Shown here in pieces: positions 32,559-44,100 of a stretch of 64,000 bases of DNA. A model generated the notes under the pieces. It was not told where the DNA came from, searched no databases, and saw nothing but the letters and a program-made list of their open reading frames with translations. The stretch is from contig DJMN01000016.1 in assembly GCA_002435385.1 (NCBI GenBank), positions 22,584 to 86,583 on the forward strand, in the 5' to 3' direction. The translations under genes and the position numbers were made by a program. Origin of the DNA: Patescibacteria group bacterium UBA6489 (GTDB taxonomy: Bacteria; Patescibacteriota; Gracilibacteria; BD1-5; UBA6164). The first letter of the stretch is position 1, and every line of letters starts with the position of its first letter.

Positions 32559-33869
32559 ATGACACAAACAATAATATGCCCAAACTGTGGCATCACAATA
32601 GATTTAGATGAAATAGCTAATCAAAAATATACATCTCTTTTAAAAGACCAAGAAAAGAAACTAAGAGAAGAACAAAATAAACAAAAAGAGCGTTTTGAAA
32701 AAGAAATGGAAAAAGAAAAAGAAGAAATGAGGAAAAAGGCAAAGGAATTTGTTGAGAAGAAAGTTGAAGAAGAAAGAAAAAAAGTTGAGCTTGAAATGAA
32801 AGATATAAAGGAACAACTTACCCAAGCTGAAAAGGAGAGAGAAGAAGCAAAAAAAAGAGAATTAGATTTTATGAAGAAACAAAGAGAATTAGAAGAGAAG
32901 GAAAAAAACATAGAATTAGAAATGGAAAAGAGAATGTTAAAAGAAAGTGAAGAAATTGAGAAAAAACTAAAAGCTAGACAAGAGGAAGAAATGAAACTAA
33001 AGGAAGAAAAGTTTAAAAAACAATTAGAGGAACAAGAGGCTGAAAAGTTAGAAAAATACCAAAAAGAACAAGAAAAAATTAGAGAAAAGGAACAAGAGGC
33101 TTTTAGAAAAAAGGAACTAGAATTATTAAAACAACAAGAACAGATGAAGAAGGCTTTAGACGAAGCAAAAAGAAAAGCAGAACAATGAAGTCAACAAATA
33201 CAATGAGATATACAAGAAGAAGATTTAAAACAGGCTATTTTGCAGTCTTTCCCTATTGATAATGTAGAAGATGTCGCAACTTGAGTAAAATGAGCAGACT
33301 TGATACAAACTGTTAGAGATAATTTATGACAAGAGGCTTGAACTATTGTTTGGGAGTCAAAAAACACAAAAAACTGGCAAGATTCTTGGATTATGAAGTT
33401 GAAAGAAGATAAGCTAAAGGTTGGTTGAACTATTGCTATTTTAGTGACTAGCACATTACCTAAAGATATTAGGGATTTTGCTATGGTTGACGATGTTATG
33501 GTTTGTAAGCCTAGTCTTGCTATTTGAGTTGGTTCTATGCTTAGGGATAAGCTTCTTGCTATTTCAAGAACTGAAAAAAGTTTACAATGAAAAGATATAA
33601 AGATGGAAATGCTTTATAAATATTTATCTAGTCAGGAGTTTTCTTGAAAAATTCAGATGATGGTTGATGTGTTTTCAAATTTAAAGTCTGGTATAGATGC
33701 TGAGAGAAGAGCTATGGAGAAGAACTGGAAAAAGAGAGAAAAGGATTTAGAAAGGGCTACTTTTGCTATTACTGGTATGTATGGAGAGTTGGAAAGTCTT
33801 ATGTGACAGGAGCTACCTTGAAGTGAAAGATTAAGCTTGGATATGGGAGAAGATAATGAAGATGAATAA
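32559..33869 (+). CDS. DUF2130 protein with zinc-ribbon and long coiled coil
   Basis: A 436-residue protein. The N-terminus ICPNCGITIDLDE supplies one CxxC half of a zinc-binding site. It is followed by about 180 residues of uninterrupted Lys/Glu-rich coiled coil (e.g. EKEKEEMRKKAKEFVEKKVE). The C-terminal DUF2130 domain contains FPIDNVEDVATGVKGADLIQ, TIVWESKNTKNWQDSWIMKL, VTSTLPKDIRDF and VCKPSLAIGVGSMLRDKLL. The WESKN...W...W-K-K pattern recalls PD-(D/E)xK nuclease cores (E-x-K), so a nuclease role is plausible but inferred. Confidence 0.87.
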
Positions 33870-34106
33870 AATATTTAGTTTTCTTACACTTTTCTTATAT
33901 TTGATAAATATAATACATTTGTAATAAGTTAGTTTCCTTATTTAGTAATGTTGAATAAAGAAAAATTCATTGTCTTTACTATTTAAGTAATTTAGATTAT
34001 CTTGATGAAAAAGCTTTTTTTGAATAAAAATAAGTCTTCTTGCTTACAAATATAAAAATTCAAGATAATCTCTTAACTTATTTTTTTAATTTATAATAAC
34101 TTTAAT
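33870..34106. other. Intergenic region with long hairpin
   Basis: Contains a perfect 12-bp inverted repeat AGATTATCTTGA / TCAAGATAATCT (33994-34005 with 34061-34072) enclosing AAAAAGCTTTTTT. It may terminate the DUF2130 gene. The TATAAT box at 34092-34097 precedes the next gene. Confidence 0.55.
34092..34097 (+). promoter_or_regulatory. -10 box, putative leaderless promoter
   Basis: TATAAT lies 9 bases before the ATG at 34107, so transcription would start at or just before the start codon. No Shine-Dalgarno and no clear -35 box. Confidence 0.5.
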
Positions 34107-34862
34107 ATGAAAAAGTTTTTACTATTTATTGTTGCTTTAATTACTTTTGTTTCTTACTCTTCTGCTAGTGCAGGAACTCAATTAAATGATGAAATGAAAA
34201 TGGTTTATGGAGATTGTAATACATTAATTGGGAATGGTTATGAGGCATATTTTGATATTGACCTAGGTATTGATTTCTGAGATTTAAATTGTTATATGTT
34301 TGATTGGAGCGATGAGGTATATGCTTATAAAATGATTGCAGCAGAAAGTGAAAATGAATATTGAGTTCCATATAACAAAGATGTTGTAGATGTTTTGAGC
34401 ACTTATAATTCTTATTTTTCAGATGGTGCTGAACATGTAGTTATTAGAATTAAATGAAATGTTACTTGATGAAATATTGGATGACTTGAGGTTCGGTCTT
34501 TATGAAATATTGAGAATCATGATCTTTTAGGAGCTTTTTATTCTAAAAGTGATATTAGAACAAATACTGATTTAAAACTTTTTGCTTATTCTGTTATTGA
34601 CAAGTATTGTACAAAATCAGGTAGTGATTTGTCTTGTTGAACTTATGAAAGTTACGAGAATGTTCTAGGAGCTTATATTGATAAAGTCTTGGCTAATTTG
34701 TGACAAAGTCATATTGTAAAAATGGGGACTCTTATAGATAATATACCTGCTCTAGAACAGAAATATGGATCAGATGAGAAAAGAGTATTTATGTTCCAAT
34801 ATCTTAGATATAAACTAGAACAAAGATATTTAGAATTAGTAGGAATATATTGAGTAGAGTAA
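34107..34862 (+). CDS. Secreted protein, first of a tandem paralogous pair
   Basis: A 251-residue exported protein: signal peptide MKKFLLFIVALITFVSYSSA then SA, followed by a domain with scattered Cys (YGDCNTL, DLNCYMFD, DKYCTKSGSDLSCGTYESYE). It ends in a helical tail, IDNIPALEQKYGSDEKRVFM then FQYLRYKLEQRYLELVGIYG. The gene at 35026 encodes a clear paralogue with the same layout and a nearly identical tail. The family is not recognised. TGA glycines occur throughout, including SCGTYE and GIYGVE. Confidence 0.8.
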
Positions 34863-34884
34863 TATTGTCATTATTATGATAGTG

Positions 34885-34922
34885 AGAGAAGAGTAAACTG
34901 ATATTTACTCTTTTCTTCTTGT
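34885..34922 (+). terminator. Terminator after first paralogue
   Basis: AGAGAAGAGTAAA/TTTACTCTTTTCT stem with T-rich tail. The second paralogue has a similar terminator. Confidence 0.7.
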
Positions 34923-35011
34923 TTTTTCTATCTTTTTTTATATAATCTGGATTTATATAAGTTGGTAAATTTTTAATTTATTAGTTTGTATATTCTAAGA
35001 ACTTTTATATT

Positions 35012-35017
35012 TATAAT
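35012..35017 (+). promoter_or_regulatory. -10 box, putative leaderless promoter
   Basis: TATAAT 8 bases before ATG 35026, in the same arrangement as the upstream paralogue. Confidence 0.5.
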
Positions 35018-35025
35018 ATTTTTTT

Positions 35026-35766
35026 ATGAAAAAGATTTTATTGTTAGTTGTGGCTTTATTTATGCTGATACCTTTTCCTAAGACTAATGCTTGAGCAGAT
35101 GTAATGGATGAATTTATTCTATCTTATAGTTATTGTACTCCATTGGCTCATGGATTTTTTGATGTTGATGAAAGTTTAGATTTTGGTAATCTTACTTGTT
35201 ATTATATTGAATCAGAAGACTATAAGATTTTAATGGCAGAATCAGAAAATGATTATTGAATTCCTTATAATAATGTAACATTAAATACTCTTTCAAAATA
35301 TAAATCTGAATTTGCAGATTGAGCTGTAGTTTTATGAGTTAGATTAAAAACATGAATAGATTGAGCATATACAATAGACTGAATAAATGAGACTGTTTAT
35401 TCTATTAGATGAATAGATGAACATGATCTTATAGTATCTTTTTATTCTGAAACAGATATTACTACAAATTCTAATTTAAAACTTTTTTGGTATGGGACTT
35501 TAGATAAATATTGTACAAAAACAGGTATTGATTTATCTTGTTGAACTTATGAAAGTTATGAGAATTCGTTAGGTTCATATATAGATAAAGTTTTATCTAA
35601 TTTAGGAGAAAGCCATATTGGAAAATTAGAGATACTTATAGATAATATACCTGCTTTAGAGCAAAAATATAAATCAGATGAGAAAAGAGTATTTATGTTC
35701 CAATATCTTAGATATAAATTAGAACAAAGATATTTAGAGTTAGTTTGAATATATTGAGTAGAGTAG
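35026..35766 (+). CDS. Secreted protein, second of a tandem paralogous pair
   Basis: A 246-residue protein with signal peptide MKKILLLVVALFMLIPFPKT then NA. It shares architecture with the upstream gene: C-T-P-LAHGFFDVDESLDFGNLTC, AESENDYGIPYNN, DKYCTKTGIDLSCGTYESYE and the same end sequence DNIPALEQKYKSDEKRVFMF. The middle has diverged far more than the C-terminal 90 residues, where even the nucleotide sequence is almost unchanged. This suggests recent duplication or gene conversion of the tail. Function is unknown; exported. Confidence 0.8.
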
Positions 35767-35787
35767 TATTGTTTGATTATGATAGTG

Positions 35788-35820
35788 AAAAAAGAGTAAA
35801 CTTTGTTTGCTCTTTTTTCT
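35788..35820 (+). terminator. Terminator after second paralogue
   Basis: AAAAAAGAGTAAAC-TTT-GTTTGCTCTTTTTT hairpin. Confidence 0.75.
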
Positions 35821-35923
35821 TGTTTTTTTTTAATATTTAGTACAATGGTAAATATAGTAAAAGTTATAAAGCGTTTATTATTTACTTGGATAGAAAATAT
35901 AGTATTTTAAAGCATTTAAAAGT

Positions 35924-37585
35924 ATGTGAGTAGTAGAAGATTTAGAAAATGCAATTGATATAGTAGATCTTGTTTCAAAGTATACTAATATAAAAAAGGC
36001 ATGAGCTAATTATAAAGCTTTATGTCCTTTCCCATGACATAGTGAGAAAACCCCTTCTTTTGTGATTTCTCCATCTAAACAACTAGCTTATTGTTTTGGC
36101 TGTCATAAGTGATGAGGTCCTTTGAAATTTATAATGGATTTAGAGAATTGTGATTTTAAAGAGGCAATGGAGATTCTTTGAAGTTTTACATGAATAAAGG
36201 TTCAATCAAATTTTGATCAAAAAAATTATGAAATAAAAAAGAATATTTATTCTCTTTATAAAGATGCTGTAAGTTATTATAAAAAGGCATTAAAGGAAAA
36301 TCCTAATATTGAAAAGTATTTGTTTGATAGATGATTAACAGAGGAAACTATAAAAAATTTTCATTTCTGATATTCAGATAATTGACTTAAATTGTATAAT
36401 TATCTCAGAGAAAAATGATATGATGATAAAATAATTTGAGATTCAAATATTTTTATGGATTCTACTCTAAAAAAAGATAAATTTTTAAATAGAATAATAT
36501 TTCCTATACAAAATCAGAGATGAGATTTTGTAGCTTTTACTGCTAGGATAATAGATAAATGAGAACCAAAATACTTAAATTCTCCAGCTTCAAATATTTA
36601 TGATAAGTCATCTATTCTTTATTGACTTTATACGGCTAGAAATAGTATAACAAAAGAAAATTTTGTTATTGTTACAGAATGACAAATGGATACTATTTCT
36701 ATGCAATCAGCTTGATTTTTAAATACGGTTGCGGTTTCTGGTAGTGCTTTGACAGATAAACATATACAGATGCTTCAGAGATTGACTAAAAAGATTTATC
36801 TTTGTTTTGATTCTGATTGAGCTTGAGAAAAGGCAACTAAGTTATCTCTTGAGTTATTGAAGAATAAATGATTAGAGATAAAAATAATAGTTTTGCCTAA
36901 ATGAAAAGATCCAGATGATATTATAAAATCAGGAAAGGATTTTAATGAATTTATAAAAAATGCTTATACTCCTGTTGGGTATTATATAAAAAAGAGTAAT
37001 TTTAAGCTTGATAGTATAGATGATAGAAAGAAACTTTTGGCTAAATTAGTAGATGTTATAAATTCTTATTCTGATCAGATAGAGAGAGAGACTTATATAA
37101 AGGAGATATCAAAGCTTTTAAATGTTTCTGAAAATGTTATTTATGATATGATAAATCAGTTTAAATTTAAATGAAGTCAGGAGATGAAAGTTATTAAGAA
37201 TAAAGATTTTTCTTTATTTGATCTAGCTATTGCATATATAGTTATTAATCCTAATTTTTCTGAATTATTTAAAGAGAAGCTTATCTTTAAGGATGAAATA
37301 GATATTGATTTAAAGAGGGCTATAGAAAATATTAATAGCTTCTTTGATAATTTAGAACTGTCTAAAAAAGAAAAATTTAGGGCTGTTGAGCTTATGATTG
37401 AAGATAAAAATGAATCGGAAGAGGTTTCTTTGAAGAATGTAAATGATATAATAAATAAAATAAATAAAGATGCTTATAGAAAAATAACTAATAGGTTGAG
37501 AAGACTGATGAATGAAAATGACATGGAAGCTTTTAAAGAGTATTCCAATGTTATGAGAATAGCAAAGGAAAATAGGATAAAATAG
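35924..37585 (+). CDS. dnaG: DnaG, DNA primase
   Basis: DnaG synthesises RNA primers for the replication fork. The 553-residue protein has a CHC2 zinc-binding domain with CPFPGHSEKTPSFVISPSKQ then LAYCFGC. The catalytic core contains FLNRIIFPIQNQRGDFVAFT, the TOPRIM Glu in VTEGQMDTISM and the acidic motif FDSDGAGEKA. The C-terminal helical helicase-interaction region is short (KDFSLFDLAIAYIVINPNFS onward), which explains the slightly short length. The adjacent rpoD preserves the classical dnaG-rpoD order of the macromolecular synthesis operon. Confidence 0.95.
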
Positions 37586-37802
37586 AGTCTTTAAGATTTT
37601 TTCTTGCCAAAAATAATAATTTGGATATACTTTCGCTGAAAAGTAGAAAAAACTTTACAAAAAAATAAATGATAGGAATTATATAATAAATTTATTTTAC
37701 CTTCTTTTTAGTGTTTCTGAAGGTTTTTTTGTGTATTATATAAAAAAAGATCACATAATTTTGATAAGCAAAGTGTGTTTTCATAGATGTTATTATTTAG
37801 AT

Positions 37803-37808
37803 TATAAT
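37803..37808 (+). promoter_or_regulatory. -10 box, putative leaderless promoter of rpoD
   Basis: TATAAT 10 bases before the rpoD ATG, with no Shine-Dalgarno in between. Confidence 0.5.
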
Positions 37809-37818
37809 AAATATTTTT

Positions 37819-39180
37819 ATGACTCAACAGAAAGATTCAGGAAAAGATCCAAAACAACATAAAGTAAAAAAGCTTAATATTAGATTAAAGAAGCAAAGAA
37901 GAGATGAAGAGACTGCTCAGGAAGTGAGTCTAGATTCTTTAGATTTAAATGAACTTTATGAAGAAAGAGATGATGTAGAAGAAATAGAATGAATAAAAAA
38001 AGAATTATGAGGGAAGAAGATGCCTATTGATAGGGATAAAGATAAAAGGAGGTTGTGAAAGTGAATGAAAAAGTTTATAGACAATGAAGTTAGTCCGGAG
38101 TTACTAGAGTGAATGTCTGAGGAAGTCCAGGAACTTATGAAGAAGTGAAAAAAGGAGGGATGCATAACTCAAGATGAGTTGATGGAGGCTATTCCTAATG
38201 CTGAAGAAGATTTGGATTTGTTAGATGATATTTATACTAGGTTTCTACAAATGGATGTAGACATAGTGGACAGTTTGAGTACCAAAAAGCTTTTTGATAA
38301 AAGGAAAGATAAAAAGTCAGGGAAGCATTCTGATACTACTTCAATTTCTCTTTCTGAGATAAGTGATGATTCTATTAGAATGTATTTGAATGAAATATGA
38401 AGAGTTGAATTACTGAGTGCAGAGGAGGAAATTCATTTATGAAAAAGGATAAGAGCTTGAGATCAAGAGGCTAGGAAGAAGTTGGCAGCAGCTAATCTTA
38501 GGTTAGTTGTTAGTATTGCTAAGAAATATATGTGAAGATGACTTAGCTTACTTGACTTAATTCAAGAGTGAAATGTATGACTTTTTAGGGCTGTTGATAA
38601 GTTTGATCCTAATAAATGATTTAAGTTTTCTACTTATGCTACTTGGTGGATAAGACAATGAGTTACTAGGGCAATAGCGGATCAGGCAAGAACTATTAGA
38701 GTTCCTGTTCATATGATAGAAACTATTAATAAGTTTACCCATGCTTATAGAAGATTAACGCAAGAGTTAACTCGTGAACCTCTTATGGAGGAGTTAGCAA
38801 CTGAGCTTGATATAGATATAAAAAAGGTTAGACAAATAATGAGGATTAGTCAGGATATTTTAAGTCTTGATTCTCCTGTTTGAAGTGAGGAGGATACTTC
38901 ATTATGAGATTTTGTTGAGGATACTAAAAATGATACTCCTGACCAACATACAAATATGAATTTGTTAAAGGAGAATCTTTATAAAATGCTTGATTTTTTG
39001 ACTCCTAGAGAGAGAAAGATTATTATAATGAGATTTGGTTTGGATTGATGAGATATACATACTTTAGAGGAGGTATGAAAGGAATTTTGAGTTACTAGGG
39101 AGAGAATTAGACAAATTGAGGCGAAGACGTTAGAAAAATTAAAAGAGCATCCAAATGCTGACAAAATTAAATTTTTCTAG
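37819..39180 (+). CDS. rpoD: RpoD, principal sigma-70 factor
   Basis: A 453-residue primary sigma factor. A Lys/Asp/Glu-rich N-terminal region (about 170 residues) precedes region 1.2 (DDSIRMYLNEIGRVELLSAE). Region 2 has NLRLVVSIAKKYMGRGLSLL and KGFKFSTYATWWIRQGVTRA (promoter melting and -10 recognition). Region 3 includes TIRVPVHMIETINK, and region 4 has LTPRERKIIIMRFGLD and EEVGKEFGVTRERIRQIEAK (-35 recognition helix-turn-helix). Key glycines, as in RGLSLLDLIQEGN, are TGA. It follows dnaG. A 16-bp hairpin terminator follows the stop. Confidence 0.97.
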
Positions 39181-39190
39181 TAGAAAAATT

Positions 39191-39225
39191 CATAAAAGTC
39201 CATAACTATGTTATGGACTTTTATG
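39191..39225. terminator. Strong bidirectional terminator
   Basis: 16-bp perfect stem CATAAAAGTCCATAAC-TAT-GTTATGGACTTTTATG between the convergent rpoD and secreted-protein genes. Confidence 0.85.
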
Positions 39226-39226
39226 T

Positions 39227-42200
39227 TTATCCTCATTCTGTGAATAAAGGAGGAGGGGATGATAATATACTTGGATCAGATTCTATTATGATTGGGAATT
39301 TGGCATATTCGTCTGATGTATCCATTATGTATCTTGCATATTTACTATCAGAAGTACAGCTTCAAGAAATATCACAGGTTCATCATCAGGCAACTTTTCA
39401 ATTATTTAAAGGTCTATTACTTTTGTTTAGAGTATATCTTCTCAAATAGTTTAAATCATATTTTTGTGCTTCTTTCATTTTTTCATAATCATCTGTGCTT
39501 ATACAACCACCTGTAGTTTTATAATATGGACAAGTTATAGGATTAGCCCTTGATCATCACATAGTGTTTTCACTAAATACTGAACCGTAAATATGTAGTT
39601 GATTTTTTAAGGCACTTTGAGGTAGTTCTCATCACATTTCCTCCGAATCTTCTATTATGTAATTTCAATTGTTATCAATAGCACTTATTAAAGCCTTGTC
39701 TGCATAAATTGCTCATACAATATTTGTGACTTCAGGATTTATGTATACATTACCTCCATTTCAGTATTGATCTCTTAGTACTATTATTCAAAGAGTATCT
39801 TTTTCTTTGTCTCAGTAGTACATGTCACTATTTATGTATAGGTCTAATCATTCTATTACTATTGTTTTGTTTCATTCTACTAAATCTCCATTTAATTCCA
39901 CAAATCTATTTCAAGGTCAGAAGTATAGGATTTTTTCTTCATATATTTTTTTCCCATCTGTGTTAAGCCAAGTTTCTCATGATAAATCATTTACTGTATA
40001 TCAACCATTGTTTTGGCTTACATTTTTTATAAATACATGAGCTTGTCTTCTTATGAATTGTTTAACGTTTGCTTTTTCAAACTCTCAGATAATATGTAGA
40101 CTATCTTTATCTTGTCCTTGTAGTATTTCATGTGTTTTTGGGGCAGTTGATGTTGCAATTCATAGTACTTTCAATCATCATTGAGTTACTCAAGTTCAAG
40201 AGTTTGGATCCCAGTAACTATCTTTTCAAAATATATCTGAATTATAAGCAATTTGATATCATCCAAGTTCATAATATATATGAGTTGAAAAATGACTGTT
40301 TGATATATCATCTAATGTAGATCAGGCAGCTTGTGTTAAAAGGGTTTCTATATCATAATCTATTCCTGTGATAAAAGATGGTAGTCTATATAGTAATGTT
40401 GCTATTGATATTTGATTTCATTCTATTAGATATGTAAAACCAGGACTTTGGCTTCATGATAATGACAAGTCTAGTTTAGGATGTTCTTCATTTGTTGCTC
40501 ATGAACTAAATTCAAAATAAACTTTTTTATTCGTTACAACAGTACCTCATGATAAATCATTGATTTTAATTTTAGCACTTTGTGTTGTTCATTCTAAAAA
40601 TCATTCATTTATTAATTTTCATGATATGGTTGTTGTATATAAGGGTGAAAATCTGAAATCTATATTATTTGAGTTGCTTATTGGAACACTTGTTCTAAGT
40701 CATATATCTCCTTCAATATCAATTTCTAAATTACGAATATAAAACATAGCATCAGGATCAGATACAGGATCTCATAATGAATAAGTATTATAAGTTGGTG
40801 TATATACTTTAAACTCAAAAGGATATGTTCAATCAGTTGATGGCTGATTATTAAAAGGTGCTTCACCTGATCATATTGGAAATTCTAAATAGCTTAATCA
40901 TGAACTTGGGGCTTTTATTCTTATAGAAGATTCTCAGGTTTTACTATATTGATTTAGATACATGGTATTATCTATATCAAAAACAAAATTTATTTTTCTG
41001 TTTATTCATCATGCTGGAATTACTTCATTTCAATATGTGTCTTTTAATGTTATATCAAAAGGGTAGCTTGTTCAATTGGCTTTATTTGTTGTAAGACTTA
41101 AATTGTTTACTTGGCTTAGATTTACCTCCTTTGTTGTTATATTACCATTTAGTGTGTTTGCATATATATAATAGTCTTTTGTATATGACATATTTGTACA
41201 GTTTCATGCTTCATCACAAATTTTTGTAATTTTGTAAGTATATTCTCTTCATCAGTCGTTTAGTCCTCCTGTTATTCTATCACTATCAACATCATGTATA
41301 TCAAAATTTTCACTAAAATCATCACAAGTAAATGCTCAGCAGCTACCACTTCAAGATGTACTTAGGGTATATGATGTAAATGTATCTACTGGTGTTATTT
41401 TTTCAAATTCTATTTCAAATGTGACAATAGGAGATCAAGAATTTCTAGAAATTCTTGATGTTATGTTTTGAGAAGTTGTGGCTAGTTGGTCATCTGGAGT
41501 TGGGGTTATTTCATATATGTCACCTGGATTAGGAGGAGTATTGTCTAGCATTACATGAAATGATCATATAGTACTTTGATTTCAAGCAACATCCCAGGTT
41601 TGATATCTTATTATATTATCGTAATCAGCGTTTATTACTACAACTGATCATGTTGTTCAAAGAGAGGGGTCGCAAGATACTCATTCACACCATTTTGTAT
41701 AATCGATTCAAGATCATCAGGTGTCAGTAGGAGTTAATATTATGGTTTGGGATGCTCAGATTGTCCGTATTCAGTCAAATAGAATGTAGTCATCCGTAAC
41801 AGTTGGAGGTGTATTGTCTAGTTTTACCTCAAAAGATTTTATGATGCTTTTATTTGTTGCATAGTCTTCTGTTTGGTATCTTATTGTATTATCATAATTA
41901 GCGTTTATTATTATAATTTCTCATGTTGTTCACAAAGAAGGGTTGCACAATGCTCACTCACACCATTTTGTTTCAAATATTCATGCTCATCAAGAGTCTG
42001 TTGGGGTTAATAGTATGGTTTTTGATGCTCAATTGTTCCGAGTTCAATCTGAATCATAGTCATCGTCAATATTAGGAGCAGTATCATCTCTTCTCATACA
42101 GGTTGCTTGTCATGCATTTGCACTTACAGGGAATCAATCAGGTCAACAGGATGTTATATAGTTTGTTCATTGTGTTGTTCAATAACTTCATGTAACAACA

Positions 42201-42385
42201 TAATTATTATGATTATAATAATTATGGTTTTCACATACTCATGGAGATCATACTCATGATACATATACGCTATGTGTTCATTTTACATTGCTAGGAGCAC
42301 TACAATTTACTGTAGGTAATGTTCCTGCTGTAGTAATGTTTAAAGATATTATTGATAATACAAAAAACAGAAATAACTTTCTCAT
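39227..42385 (-). CDS. Giant secreted Ig-like repeat protein (1052 aa)
   Basis: A signal peptide (MRKLFLFFVLSIISLNITTA) is followed by a short Asn/Tyr/His-rich segment. Two clear copies of a bacterial Ig-like module of about 90 residues follow, e.g. PTDSGGAGIFETKWCEGALC and LTPTDTGGSGIDYTKWCEGV, each followed by INA(N/D)YDN(T/I)IRYQT and ending LDNTPP. These are typical of adhesins with BIG_3-like or cadherin-like folds. The remaining 700 or so residues are beta-rich without a recognised domain and include paired cysteines (CPYYKTTGGC; CDISGSC). It is probably surface-displayed; no LPXTG or SLH anchor was seen. TGA glycines are dense throughout. Confidence 0.82.
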
Positions 42386-42583
42386 AGTTTTATTTTTAAA
42401 TATATTTATTTCATATTAATTATTACATCATATATTTATTTTTTTTGCAAATAATAAGATAAGTATTATTCTAATTAAAATTATTAGGGGAATTTTTTTA
42501 AATTAGAAAATTTGAAACTAAATTTATAAAGAAGATTGGAGTAGATAGAATAGTTTTATTATTTTATTAAGTAGTTTTGTATT

Positions 42584-43969
42584 ATGCAATATTTGTTATA
42601 TTTAATCTTGGCTATTTTTTTATATTTTAATATGAGAATAATATTTTTTGATATAAGAGAAAAAAAAATTCCAAATAGATATTTGTTGTATATTCTTTGT
42701 TTGCTTCCTTTTTATTATGTATTATTTTTTGTTTTTGGATTAAATATTTCAGGTATAGATGTTTGGTATGGTATTTGAGGTTTTTGGATTCAATTCTTTT
42801 TAGCTTTTATGATTTCTTTTTTTCTTTATTATCATTGAATATGGTCAGCATGAGATGCTAAATATTTACTTGTATTGTCTTTGTTTCTTCCAAATATTGG
42901 GATTATTCCTTTTATTTGAAATATATCAATTGTAACTATCATTTATTTGTTTTTATATTTTTTATATTTCTATTTAATTAAAAATGTATTTAACTCTAGG
43001 TATAGAAAGTCTTTGTTCTGAGACATGTATAAGGATTTGAAAGAAAGAACTATTCTTTTTTTTCAAGATTCTCAAGGTGTAATCTATAAAAGAGAAGTAA
43101 TTAAGAAGGTCTTAAAATGGGGGATTATTTTCTTGATAATTTTTGTTTCACTTAGGTTGTTTAGATTATATTTATATAGTTTTATCTTTTCTGAGGGTTC
43201 TGATGAAACAACTTGAAGAATTTGATTTGTTGTTAAGTATTTGAAAGAATACAATGTTTATATAATACTTATGGGGGTAATTATCTTTTTATGAGGTTTT
43301 TACTTGTTTAGAAGATGAATAGGTTTCGTTAGAAAATATATAACAAATAGATTTAGAAAATTTTTGGATGTAAGGTATGGGATTAATCCGGAATTAACGG
43401 ATACTATTTTCTTATCAATATTGGCATTATGTTTGATTGCTTTTATTTTTTTTGAGTATTTTGATAATCCTTATAAGATAAGTAGGTATTTAAGACTTAT
43501 TTTTACTACTTATATGTTTTTTTTAGTATTATTTAGATTTCTTATGTATTCTTATAGAATTGCTTTTCAGGTAGCTGAACAGGATTTTATAAAGATTAAA
43601 GATTTGAAAGAGCGGACTATAGTTGATAAGGACTATTTAATAAAGTTGTTTGGAACACAGAGAGTTTTGGGTAATGAAGAAAATAAGGATGGTATTTTAT
43701 ATCCTAGTCCTAAGGAATATTTTAAAAATATGGATAATCCTATAGATAAGGAGACCGCTGAGATATTGAAAGATGTTTATAGGATAGTAAATGATTATCA
43801 TAGAGAAAAAAATACTCCTAATTTTTCAAGGAGTGAGTACATCAAGATATTAAAAACTTTTGCTTTTGGTACTTATATATTTTTAGGTTTTTTGTTAACT
43901 TTTTTTTATAGTGATTATTTGTTTAAGAGTTTTGTTGAGTTTTTGGGAGAGACTTTGTTGAAGAAGTAA
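42584..43969 (+). CDS. Prepilin-peptidase-like membrane protein with long C-terminal extension
   Basis: A 461-residue protein. The first 165 residues form a multi-TM A24-type prepilin peptidase domain with the two aspartates in FFDIREKKIPNRYL and SAGDAKYLLVLSLFLP (GD motif; the Gly is TGA). The N-terminal methyltransferase domain with its zinc cysteines, usual in PilD, is absent. About 300 extra residues follow, with further TM segments (about 183-203, 232-250, 271-310 and 422-445) and soluble stretches (KDLKERTIVDKDYLIKLFGT). It is likely involved in processing type IV pilin-like proteins; the extension is of unknown role. Confidence 0.8.
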
Positions 43970-43971
43970 TG

Positions 43972-44095
43972 ACCTCACCCTAGCCCTCTCCTTAGAGGAG
44001 AGGGAACAGAAGGAATAAAACTTTAAAGCTTCCCCTTGGTCTTCCTTAATTGAGGTGGAAAGGCGAGAAAACTAGCAGGGGGAGTTTTTGAGTAG
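43972..44095. repeat. Family A repeat followed by family D repeat
   Basis: CCTCACCCTAGCCCTCTCCT then TAGAGGAGAGGG (43972-44005) directly after the peptidase gene. Next is AAAGCTTCCCC...TTAATTGAGGTGGAAAG...CAGGGGGAGTTTTTGAG (44025-44095), homologous to 61.30-61.37 kb. Confidence 0.8.
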
Positions 44096-44100
44096 ATTCT

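Noticed and set aside
39213..39449. Plus-strand frame downstream of rpoD
   Set aside because: It begins inside the terminator hairpin and is antisense to the secreted protein gene; there is no independent support.
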